Shown piece after piece: positions 1 through 7,318 of a stretch of 64,000 nucleotides of DNA. Location of the stretch: contig NZ_JACLAU010000003.1 of assembly GCF_014230305.1 (NCBI RefSeq), positions 62,001-126,000 on the forward strand, read 5' to 3'. The position numbers and the translations under genes are program-made. Positions within the stretch are counted from its first letter, which is position 1, and each line of letters begins with the position of its first letter. Source of the DNA: Novosphingobium aerophilum (lineage in GTDB: Bacteria; Pseudomonadota; Alphaproteobacteria; Sphingomonadales; Sphingomonadaceae). The notes beneath the pieces are model-generated. The model ran no database searches. It was not told where the DNA came from and worked only from the letters and a program-made list of their open reading frames with translations.

Positions 1-364
1 CCAGGGTCAGGCCAATCCCGGCCAGTCCCAGCCGGCAAAAGGGATAGGCCATGGCCGGCCGCAAACCCACCAGGCCAAGCGTGGCCAGGCCCAGCCCTGC
101 GGCCATCAGCATGAGCCACTGCCCCGTGGTCGGCAGGACGAACCATGCCGCAATGCCACATCCGAAAGACACGGCCAGCCAGGGCGCCCGATCGAACGGG
201 GCGTCGCTCAGAAACCGTTCGATCGGCCCGCAAATCCGGCCAAGCCCGCTGGACAAGGCGCCCCACCTGCGCCAAGAGGCGCGCTGCGCTGCAGCGCCGC
301 CGGATGACGGAGTCTCGCCGGCGGGCGAGGAAGGTGCAAGCGCCGTGGCGGCAGGAACGGCCAT
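1..364 (-). CDS. comEC: ComEC/Rec2-type DNA uptake channel, N-terminal fragment
   Basis: This is the first 121 residues of a protein that runs off the left edge. After a low-complexity Ala/Pro/Ser stretch comes a segment resembling the N-terminus of sphingomonad ComEC proteins (around [17 protein letters not shown]), then hydrophobic helices typical of the first ComEC membrane block. ComEC forms the inner-membrane channel for transforming DNA. The competence and metallo-beta-lactamase domains are outside the window, so the call rests on the N-terminus and on the head-to-head position with gltX, a common arrangement in sphingomonads. The ATG at 364 lies only 26 bases from the gltX start, so the true start could be further in. 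Confidence 0.7.
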   Translation of the reverse strand, partial: MAVPAATALAPSSPAGETPSSGGAAAQRASWRRWGALSSGLGRICGPIERFLSDAPFDRAPWLAVSFGCGIAAWFVLPTTGQWLMLMAAGLGLATLGLVGLRPAMAYPFCRLGLAGIGLTL

Positions 365-390
365 GGCAGGATAAGGACAGGAAGGCGCGG

Positions 391-1848
391 ATGATGGCAA
401 GTGGCAGCGTGACCGGCGAAGCGGCTGCAGGCGGTCGCCGCGTCGTCACCCGCTTCGCGCCCTCGCCCACCGGCTACCTGCACATCGGCGGCGCCCGCAC
501 GGCCCTGTTCAACTGGCTGTTCGCCCGACACCATGGCGGCACCTACCTGCTGCGGATCGAGGACACCGACCGCGCCCGGTCGACCGAGCCGGCCATCGCC
601 GCGATCTTCGACGGGCTGGAATGGCTGGGGCTGGCCGGAGATGAACCCGCCGTGTTCCAGTTCGCCCGCTCGGACCGGCACGCCCAGGTCGCCCATGCCC
701 TGCTCGAAGCCGGGCATGCCTATCGCTGTTACCTGACCCAGGAAGAGCTGGCCGCCCGCCGCGAATGCGCCCAGGCCGAGCGCAAGCCATTCCGGATCGA
801 AAGCGAGTGGCGTGATGCCGGTCCGGACCGCTGGCCGGCCGACCAGCCTTACGTCGTGCGGATCAAGGCTCCGCGTGAAGGCGAGACCGTGATCGATGAC
901 CAGGTCCAGGGCACCGTCACTGTCCGCAACGAGGAAATCGACGATTTCGTCATCCTGCGCAGCGATGGCACGCCAACCTACATGCTGGCCGTGGTGGTCG
1001 ACGATCACGACATGGGTGTCACCCATGTGATCCGCGGTGACGATCACCTGAACAACGCCTTCCGCCAGTTGGTGATCATCCGCGCCATGCATGCCATCGA
1101 GGGCGGCTGGCCCGATCCGGTCTATGCCCACGTACCGCTGATCCATGGCTCCGACGGGGCCAAGCTGTCGAAGCGGCATGGCGCTTTGGGGGTCGATTCC
1201 TATCGCGACGAGATGGGCATCCTGCCCGAGGCCCTGTTCAACTACCTGTTGCGGCTCGGCTGGGGCCATGGCGATGACGAGATCATCAGCCGTGAGCAGG
1301 CCGTCGCCTGGTTCGACATCGCCCATGTCGGCAAGAGCCCGTCGCGCTTCGACCTCGCCAAGCTGCAGAACCTGAACGGCCATTACCTGCGCGAGGCGGA
1401 CGACACCGCGCTCGCCGGGCTGGTGGCGGCGCGCATGGCCGGCCCTGTCGACCATGGCCTCCTGACCCGGGCCATGCCGGTGCTGAAGGTGCGCGCCAAG
1501 GACCTGAACGAGCTGGCGGCCGGAGCCGCGTTCCTGTTCGCCCAGCGCCCCCTGGCGATGGACGACAAGGCCGCGGCCCTGCTGACCGACGATGCGCGCG
1601 ACCTGCTGGCCCGCATCGCCGCCATCCTCCGACCCCTGTCCGACTGGACAGCCGTCGAACTGGAGGCCAGTCTCAAGCAGGCCGCCGCGGACTGGGGTCT
1701 CGGCCTGGGCAAGCTGGCGCAACCGCTGCGCGCCGCCTTGACCGGGCAGACCACATCTCCCGGCATTTTCGATGTTCTGGATCTGCTCGGTCGCGACGAA
1801 AGCCTGGCGCGGATCTCCGCCCAGGCCGTGCCGGCCGAGCATGCATGA
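391..1848 (+). CDS. gltX: Glutamyl-tRNA synthetase
   Basis: Cytoplasmic class I aminoacyl-tRNA synthetase that charges tRNA-Glu (485 residues, usual length). The Rossmann half opens with [20 protein letters not shown], which carries the HIGH-type signature. The KMSKS-type loop appears as KLSKRHG, followed by the helical anticodon-binding half. The open frame extends upstream, but similarity begins only after the ATG pair at 391/394. Those codons follow a purine-rich AAGGACAGGAAG stretch, so I chose 391. It lies 18 bases ahead of gltA and is probably co-transcribed with it. Whether it charges only tRNA-Glu or also tRNA-Gln, as in many alphaproteobacteria, cannot be decided here. Confidence 0.96.
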   Translation: MMASGSVTGEAAAGGRRVVTRFAPSPTGYLHIGGARTALFNWLFARHHGGTYLLRIEDTDRARSTEPAIAAIFDGLEWLGLAGDEPAVFQFARSDRHAQVAHALLEAGHAYRCYLTQEELAARRECAQAERKPFRIESEWRDAGPDRWPADQPYVVRIKAPREGETVIDDQVQGTVTVRNEEIDDFVILRSDGTPTYMLAVVVDDHDMGVTHVIRGDDHLNNAFRQLVIIRAMHAIEGGWPDPVYAHVPLIHGSDGAKLSKRHGALGVDSYRDEMGILPEALFNYLLRLGWGHGDDEIISREQAVAWFDIAHVGKSPSRFDLAKLQNLNGHYLREADDTALAGLVAARMAGPVDHGLLTRAMPVLKVRAKDLNELAAGAAFLFAQRPLAMDDKAAALLTDDARDLLARIAAILRPLSDWTAVELEASLKQAAADWGLGLGKLAQPLRAALTGQTTSPGIFDVLDLLGRDESLARISAQAVPAEHA

Positions 1849-1866
1849 CAACAAGGAGTTGAACAG

Positions 1867-3147
1867 GTGGGTAACGCAAAGCTGAATGCCGGCGGCACGG
1901 ATCACGATTTCCCCGTTCTGAGCGGCTCGGTCGGTCCGGACGTGATCGACATCCGCAAGCTCTATGCCCAGACCGGCATGTTCACGTACGATCCGGGCTT
2001 CACCTCGACCGCGAGCTGCGAAAGCGCGCTGACCTACATCGACGGTGACGAGGGTGTGCTGCTCCATCGCGGCTATCCGATCGGCCAGTTGGCCGAGCAG
2101 TCGTCGTTCATGGAGGTCTGCTACCTGCTGCTCAACGGCGAGCTGCCGAGCCAGGCCGAGCTGAGCGATTTCAGCCGCACGATCACCCGCCACACCATGG
2201 TTCACGAGCAGCTGTCGAGCTTCTTCAGTGGATTCCGTCGCGATGCTCACCCGATGGCGGTGATGTGCGGCGTGGTTGGCGCGCTCTCGGCGTTCTACCA
2301 CGATTCGACCGACATCTCCGACCCCGACCAGCGCCGGATCAGCGCCCACCGCCTGATCGCCAAGATGCCGACGATCGCGGCCATGGCCTACAAGTATTCG
2401 GTCGGTCAGCCCTTCGTCTATCCGCGCAACGACCTGTCCTACGCCGGCAACTTCCTGCGCATGACCTTCGGCGTTCCGGCCGAAGAATACGAAGTGATCC
2501 CGGCGGTCGAAAAGGCGATGGACCGGATCTTCATCCTCCACGCCGACCACGAGCAGAACGCCTCGACCTCGACCGTGCGGCTCGCCGGCTCGTCGGGCGC
2601 CAACCCGTTCGCCTGTATCGCGGCGGGCATCGCCTGCCTGTGGGGCCCGGCGCATGGCGGCGCGAACGAGGCCGCGCTCAACATGCTCAAGGAAATCGGC
2701 ACGCCCGACAAGATCCCGCACTACATCGAGCGCGCCAAGGACAAGAACGATCCGTTCCGCCTGATGGGCTTCGGCCACCGCGTCTACAAGAACTACGATC
2801 CGCGCGCGACCGTGATGCAGAAGACCGTGCGCGAGGTGTTCGATGCGCTGAAGGTCACCGACCCGCTGTTCGAAACCGCGCTGCGGCTGGAAGAGATCGC
2901 CCTCAACGATCCCTACTTCGTCGAGAAGAAGCTGTTCCCGAACGTGGACTTCTACTCGGGCATCATCCTGTCGGCGATCGGCTTCCCGACCACCATGTTC
3001 ACCGTGCTGTTCGCCCTGGCGCGCACCGTCGGCTGGGTGGCGCAGTGGAACGAGATGATCTCGGACCCCGGCCAGAAGATCGGCCGCCCGCGCCAGCTCT
3101 ACACCGGGCCGACGCAGCGCGATTACGTGCCGGTCGCCCAGCGCTGA
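1867..3147 (+). CDS. gltA: Citrate synthase
   Basis: Catalyses oxaloacetate plus acetyl-CoA to citrate, the entry step of the TCA cycle (426 residues, type II hexameric size). Catalytic motifs are visible: the HGGANEAAL histidine block, [14 protein letters not shown], and the aspartate in NVDFYSG near the C-terminus. The start is a GTG at 1867, preceded by AAGGAG at 1853-1858 at good spacing. It follows gltX closely. A strong hairpin with a short T run ends the unit just downstream. Confidence 0.97.
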   Translation: MGNAKLNAGGTDHDFPVLSGSVGPDVIDIRKLYAQTGMFTYDPGFTSTASCESALTYIDGDEGVLLHRGYPIGQLAEQSSFMEVCYLLLNGELPSQAELSDFSRTITRHTMVHEQLSSFFSGFRRDAHPMAVMCGVVGALSAFYHDSTDISDPDQRRISAHRLIAKMPTIAAMAYKYSVGQPFVYPRNDLSYAGNFLRMTFGVPAEEYEVIPAVEKAMDRIFILHADHEQNASTSTVRLAGSSGANPFACIAAGIACLWGPAHGGANEAALNMLKEIGTPDKIPHYIERAKDKNDPFRLMGFGHRVYKNYDPRATVMQKTVREVFDALKVTDPLFETALRLEEIALNDPYFVEKKLFPNVDFYSGIILSAIGFPTTMFTVLFALARTVGWVAQWNEMISDPGQKIGRPRQLYTGPTQRDYVPVAQR

Positions 3148-3184
3148 GGCGCGTGACCCGCACCCAGGTTGTGATCAGACAGAG

Positions 3185-3213
3185 CGGCGCCGACCTTGGG
3201 GTTGGCGCCGTTT
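3185..3213 (+). terminator. Rho-independent terminator after gltA
   Basis: A 10-bp GC-rich stem (3185-3194 with 3201-3210, one G-T pair), a 6-base loop and a following TTT lie 38 bases after the gltA stop. It also separates gltA from the convergent sensor-kinase gene. Confidence 0.7.
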
Positions 3214-3252
3214 CTCGTCGGGATCCTCTGGATTACCGCCGCGTGGCAGGCG

Positions 3253-4632
3253 TCAGTGGCCGGCCGGATCGGCGGCGGGAACCGTCAGGATGAAGCGGGC
3301 CCCCTGCCCCGGCGCACTCTCCACGGTCAGGTTGCCGCCCATCGCCCGGGCCAGCCGGCGCGAGATATAGAGGCCCAGTCCGGATCCGCCGTCGCCGCTC
3401 CGGCCCAGGCGCTCGAACTTCTCGAACACCTTGTCGTGCTGCGCCGGATCGAGCCCGGGCCCCTGATCGGCCACGATCACCCGCGCCATGGGGCCATCCT
3501 GCTCCAGCCGAATCCAGATCTGCGACCCTTCCGGAGCATAGCCCAGGGCATTGCCGACCAGGTTGAGCAGGACCTGCAGCACCCGGCGGAACTCCGCCAC
3601 GGCCGGCAGGGCCTCACCCTCCTTGGGCGCATCGATGCGGATGCCGCGTTCGCGCGACTTGACCCCGAGGATGCCGGCCGCCTGCCGCGCCACTTCGGCC
3701 AGGTCGATCCGGTCGGGCGCCGTGGTGAAGTCATCGGCCTCCACCACCTCAAGGTCGGTCAGATCATCGATCAGGGCGAGCAGATGCTGCCCGGCCGTGG
3801 CAATATCGGCCGCATAGCCGCTGTATTCCTCGCTCAGCGGTCCGGCCAGGCGCGATCGGATCGTCTCGGCATTGGCGATGATCCGCGCGATCGGCTGGCG
3901 CAGCACGGGGGCCACCTCGCGCCCGATCATGCGGGCGCGGATCTGTTCGGCCACCGGGCTGGGCTCGGCCTGCTGCGGCGCGGGAAAGTCCGATCCGAGA
4001 TACAGCTCGAACCCGGCGGGTTCCGCGCCGGGCAGACCGACCGGGACCAGCGTCGCCCGCCAGGGGCGGTCCGATCCGGCAACGGCCACCGGCGCGCCGT
4101 CCAGCAACCGCCAGTGCAAGGGTTGCTGGTGCGCGCTGCCCGGAATGGTGACGAAATCGGTCCAAGGCCGTCCGCGCCCGGCATCCATGCGAGCGGCCAG
4201 CTCGGCCAGCTCGGCAGTCTCGGCGGCGGCGTAGAGCACGTTCTGGCGCGCATCGAGGCGCGCGTGGAGCTCGGCAATCTGGCGTTCGGCCGCCAGCTTG
4301 CGCCGTGCGACATGGCCTTCGTCCTCGGCCGGCAGGGGTTTGGCGCGCCAGTGGCGAAACTCGATCAGGCAGCCGTCGTCCCGCGGATCGATCTCGACCC
4401 AGGCGGTCACGCTGTCGCCCCCGTCCTGCGCAATAATCGGTCGGGCCAGCTTCAGTCCCAGCATGCGGGCCTTGCCCACCGCTTCGCGCAGGGCCGGAAT
4501 GGCGATCACGCCCGGCAGGTCCCCACCGCAGCGCAGTTGCAGCCCCAGCAACGGCTCATCGGCGGCGACCAGCCGGTCGGCGGCATCGGTGCGAGCGCGG
4601 GCGATGGAGGTGGACGCCGGCATATCGGTCAC
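3253..4632 (-). CDS. Sensor histidine kinase-like protein lacking the phospho-accepting histidine
   Basis: A 459-residue soluble protein with a PAS-like N-terminal half, then a dimerisation helix pair and a HATPase_c domain. The ATP-binding boxes look intact: N box (LLNLVGNAL, Asn near residue 361), G1 (DQGPG, about 389), F box and G2 (GSGLGL, about 416). The H box reads REVAPVLRQPIARI where active kinases have a His-Glu-Leu-Arg-x-Pro-Leu pattern, so the histidine position (about residue 242) is proline. There is no membrane segment. The GTG at 4632 overlaps the upstream stop as GTGA, which suggests translational coupling; an ATG at 4623 is an alternative. It is last in a four-gene unit. It may be an ATP-binding regulatory pseudokinase. 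Confidence 0.8.
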   Translation of the reverse strand: MTDMPASTSIARARTDAADRLVAADEPLLGLQLRCGGDLPGVIAIPALREAVGKARMLGLKLARPIIAQDGGDSVTAWVEIDPRDDGCLIEFRHWRAKPLPAEDEGHVARRKLAAERQIAELHARLDARQNVLYAAAETAELAELAARMDAGRGRPWTDFVTIPGSAHQQPLHWRLLDGAPVAVAGSDRPWRATLVPVGLPGAEPAGFELYLGSDFPAPQQAEPSPVAEQIRARMIGREVAPVLRQPIARIIANAETIRSRLAGPLSEEYSGYAADIATAGQHLLALIDDLTDLEVVEADDFTTAPDRIDLAEVARQAAGILGVKSRERGIRIDAPKEGEALPAVAEFRRVLQVLLNLVGNALGYAPEGSQIWIRLEQDGPMARVIVADQGPGLDPAQHDKVFEKFERLGRSGDGGSGLGLYISRRLARAMGGNLTVESAPGQGARFILTVPAADPAGH

Positions 4633-5540
4633 GCTGCCACGCCCTGCGCCAACAGCGCCGCGGCGCGGGCGGGATCGATCGTGAACCATTCCGCCGGAGG
4701 CAGTGCGTCCGGCTGGAGCAGCAGGACAGCAGCTTCGCGCCCGGCTGGCTCCACCCCGGCCGCCGCCAGCAGCAAGGCCAGGCGAAAGGGCCGGCCACTG
4801 GCCGAGGCCAGCACCACGTCGTCGCGCTCGTGCCCGGTGATCAGCGACAAGGCGCTGGCGAACAGCGAAAACCCGGCCTGCCGGGGATCGAGCGCCGCCG
4901 GAAAATCATCGCCCAGCCCCAGGCCAAGCTGGCCAAGAATACCGATCCGCCCGCGCCGCTCGTCATAGCCCGCCTTCAGGCCAGCCACCCCGGCGCCCTC
5001 TCCGCCGACGATGCGGGCGAGGGTCGACAGAGCGAGGTGGAGCAGATCGGCCGAGAGCTCGGCAGCTGTCAGCTCCATCCGCTGCTGGCGGCGCACGAAG
5101 CGGGTCTGCGCCGCCATCAGCGACATGGCCAGGGCCGCGATCTGCGGATCGGCCGCGCTGATCCGGTCCTGGATCAGGGGCGGCAGCAGCGGATCGACCC
5201 CCTGCAGGGCCATACGGCTGACGATCTGTCCTTCCAGCGCCAAGGCGTGAACGTGGCCGAGCAGCGGCGGGCTGTCGATCAGGGCGGCGATCAGCGCGTC
5301 GACCTGGCGAGCCCCCGGATTGTCGGATTCGAGCCGCGACAGTTCCAGCGCCAAGGACTCGAGCATCGCCCGCGTCCGCGCCACCGGCTCCTCGCCGAAC
5401 AGGTCGTTGCTTTCCCCGGCGACAAGGTGACGCAGCACCGGCCCCACGGCCGCACGGTCGCGCCGGTCGCACGCCCATTCGTCCCACAGGGGATCGACGC
5501 CGGGAGCGGCATCCTTGATGGACGAACCGTCGGAATTCAT
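4629..5540 (-). CDS. Conserved-looking protein of unknown function, mostly helical
   Basis: I do not recognise the family. The 303-residue product has no signal peptide or membrane helix. It is rich in Ala, Leu, Arg and Asp and reads as helical throughout (for example ALSLITGHERDDVVLASASG near the C-terminal third). It resembles the helical alphaproteobacterial DUF2336-type proteins in general character only, and I cannot confirm that. The start is the ATG at 5540, 23 bases after the preceding gene. Its stop overlaps the start of the sensor-kinase-like gene by four bases, so the two are probably made together and may act together. Confidence 0.7.
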   Translation of the reverse strand: MNSDGSSIKDAAPGVDPLWDEWACDRRDRAAVGPVLRHLVAGESNDLFGEEPVARTRAMLESLALELSRLESDNPGARQVDALIAALIDSPPLLGHVHALALEGQIVSRMALQGVDPLLPPLIQDRISAADPQIAALAMSLMAAQTRFVRRQQRMELTAAELSADLLHLALSTLARIVGGEGAGVAGLKAGYDERRGRIGILGQLGLGLGDDFPAALDPRQAGFSLFASALSLITGHERDDVVLASASGRPFRLALLLAAAGVEPAGREAAVLLLQPDALPPAEWFTIDPARAAALLAQGVAA

Positions 5541-5563
5541 GGCGGTGGAATAGAACAGTGTGG

Positions 5564-6868
5564 TTAAGCCCCGGTTATGATGCTGCGGTCGCCGCGGTCC
5601 TGACGACTGACCAAAAGGGCTGCCGTCGCCAGCAAGATGACACTGATCCCCAGGATCGCGGGAGCCACGACCCCGCCCGCCGCCAGCACGGCCAGAACCA
5701 CGCTCAACACCAGGCGATCCTCCAGCCACGGCATCGCCGCCCCGGGGAGCGCCCGCGGGATGACCCGCAGCAGGCCCAGCAGCACGATCGGCGGGAAGGC
5801 GCGTTCGGCCAGGGTCTGGCCCGGTAGCGCGGGCATGGCCAGGATCAGCAGCACCGCCAACAGGCCATCGAACACCAGGCTGGCCACTACGGGCGCCCAG
5901 TCCCGCCGCGGGCCCTGACTGAGGGCGCCATGGTGCAGGGCCAGCAGGACAAGGCTGGTTGACTGGAACACCTGCGCCACCGCCGTCAGGCCGAGCGCGA
6001 TGACAAGATGGCCGAACCATCCGGCCGCCAGCCCGAGCACGCCGAGCAGCAGCGCCAGGCCCATGCCGACCACGCGGCTGCTGCCCTCGTGGAGCATCGC
6101 CGCGCCGAACCGCCGGACGAGAAAGCGCGCGATCGCTGGCCCCGGGGTGCGGGGACCGGTTGCCGTGTGGCGCGCCATCCAGCGCTCTTCGGCCGCCTGG
6201 GCGTCGGCCTCGGTGCGGATCAGCAGCCAGTGGCCGCCACTGCGCACCGCTTCGGGCACGCCGCGCAGGGCAATCCCCGCCTGCAAGGCGATCCTCAGCA
6301 GCGCGGACACCGGATCGACATCGGCGGCCAGATCCATCAGCCGGTCCACCAGCCGTCCCGGGACCAGCATCATGCCGGCCCAGGCGTGAGTCAGGTCAAT
6401 CCGCTCGAATCCCGCAGCCGTCCCGACATCGGCGGGGAGCACCATGGCCCCCTGCCCGCCCACCAGCAGCGGCAGGGCATCGCCCGGTGTGGGCAACAGG
6501 CCCTCGGCCAGGACCAGCACCTCATCCGCGGCGGTCACCAGCCCGGACAGTCCCCGCGGCGCGGAGACGACATGGAAGGATGCTCCGGCGGTTTCCGCAT
6601 CGCGCTGCAGACTGGCGAATTCCGCGGTGAAGTCGCGCGAGACGATCACAATGCGGCGGCATCCCGCCGCCAGCGCCAGGGCCAACTGATGGCGGATGAC
6701 CAGAGCGCCGCCGACCAGGCGGAAGGCTGGCGATGCCACCTCCCCCGCCAGCGCCGGTTCGCTTGCGGTCAACAATCCGACGCGCAGATCCTGTCTCCTG
6801 CCTGGCCGCAGACCCAACGGGGCCGGCCACCGGGGCGAGGTTGTAGAACCGCCTCCGGCACGTGCCAA
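5564..6868 (-). CDS. Membrane protein with a nucleotidyltransferase-like N-terminal domain
   Basis: The first half of this 434-residue protein looks like a soluble Rossmann-type or nucleotidyltransferase-like domain (RLVGGALVIRHQLALALAAG, then RRIVIVSRD, as in sugar-nucleotide transferases). The second half, from about residue 265, carries roughly five hydrophobic helices (GMGLALLLGVLGLAAG, LVFDGLLAVLLILA, VLAVLAAGGVVAPAILG). This resembles proteins in which a nucleotidyltransferase is joined to a CDP-alcohol phosphotransferase-like membrane part, but the CDP-alcohol phosphotransferase signature is not visible, so no reaction can be assigned. Only TTG/CTG codons are available near the N-terminus. 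TTG at 6868 is used here and the start is uncertain. Confidence 0.6.
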   Translation of the reverse strand: MARAGGGSTTSPRWPAPLGLRPGRRQDLRVGLLTASEPALAGEVASPAFRLVGGALVIRHQLALALAAGCRRIVIVSRDFTAEFASLQRDAETAGASFHVVSAPRGLSGLVTAADEVLVLAEGLLPTPGDALPLLVGGQGAMVLPADVGTAAGFERIDLTHAWAGMMLVPGRLVDRLMDLAADVDPVSALLRIALQAGIALRGVPEAVRSGGHWLLIRTEADAQAAEERWMARHTATGPRTPGPAIARFLVRRFGAAMLHEGSSRVVGMGLALLLGVLGLAAGWFGHLVIALGLTAVAQVFQSTSLVLLALHHGALSQGPRRDWAPVVASLVFDGLLAVLLILAMPALPGQTLAERAFPPIVLLGLLRVIPRALPGAAMPWLEDRLVLSVVLAVLAAGGVVAPAILGISVILLATAALLVSRQDRGDRSIITGA

Positions 6869-6936
6869 GCCTAGCCCGGTTGACCGGAAATGTTAACGCT
6901 GAAGATGGGATGGGCCGGGCGGCCCCGGCAAGGCCG

Positions 6937-7248
6937 TCAGGACGTGCCTGCGCCCTTCAAGTCGGTCATGAAGCCACAGAGTGCCCGCACCACGGTGGGC
7001 TCGCCCGGTGCGGCCGACAGCGCCGCGTCAGCCAGTTCGATCAGCGGCTGGACCTGGAAGCTGGCGGCCAGGCCCCGGATGCGCAGTACCGCGGTCCGCC
7101 AGTTGGCGTCGCATCGGGCGCGTTGCAGCAGATCGAGATGATGGCCGAGGCTCTCGGCAAAGGCGCTGCGCAGCTCCAGAAACAGGGCCGGATCATTGCC
7201 CGCGGCTGCGGCCAGGGTTTCGTCGAGAGCGCCAGCGTGAAGAACCAT
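6937..7248 (-). CDS. Hpt-like helical protein without the conserved histidine
   Basis: A 103-residue all-helical protein with the length and pattern of a histidine phosphotransfer (Hpt) domain. Residues 53-65 (AVLRIRGLAASFQ) align with the usual Hpt motif His-x-Leu-Lys-Gly-Ser-Ala, but the histidine position is Leu55 and the lysine is Arg58. The fold call is therefore inference, and phosphotransfer looks impossible. ATG at 7248 is the first good start, though the frame continues upstream. It heads the minus-strand unit ending in the histidine-less kinase and is divergent from the coiled-coil gene at 7319. Confidence 0.65.
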   Translation of the reverse strand: MVLHAGALDETLAAAAGNDPALFLELRSAFAESLGHHLDLLQRARCDANWRTAVLRIRGLAASFQVQPLIELADAALSAAPGEPTVVRALCGFMTDLKGAGTS

Positions 7249-7318
7249 AGCCGGGGCATAGGGCAACAAGGTTAAACCAGGGTTTCTTGCGCGGGGGCAT
7301 CCGTGGTAGCGACGCACC

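Noticed and set aside
208-2778. 856-codon open frame antisense to gltX and gltA
   Set aside because: It is a GC-driven shadow: composition is low-complexity and it covers two certain genes on the other strand.
7287-7312. TTGCGC box upstream of the coiled-coil gene as a promoter
   Set aside because: The only -10-like sequence is 14 bases away and would make the message leaderless; too weak to list.
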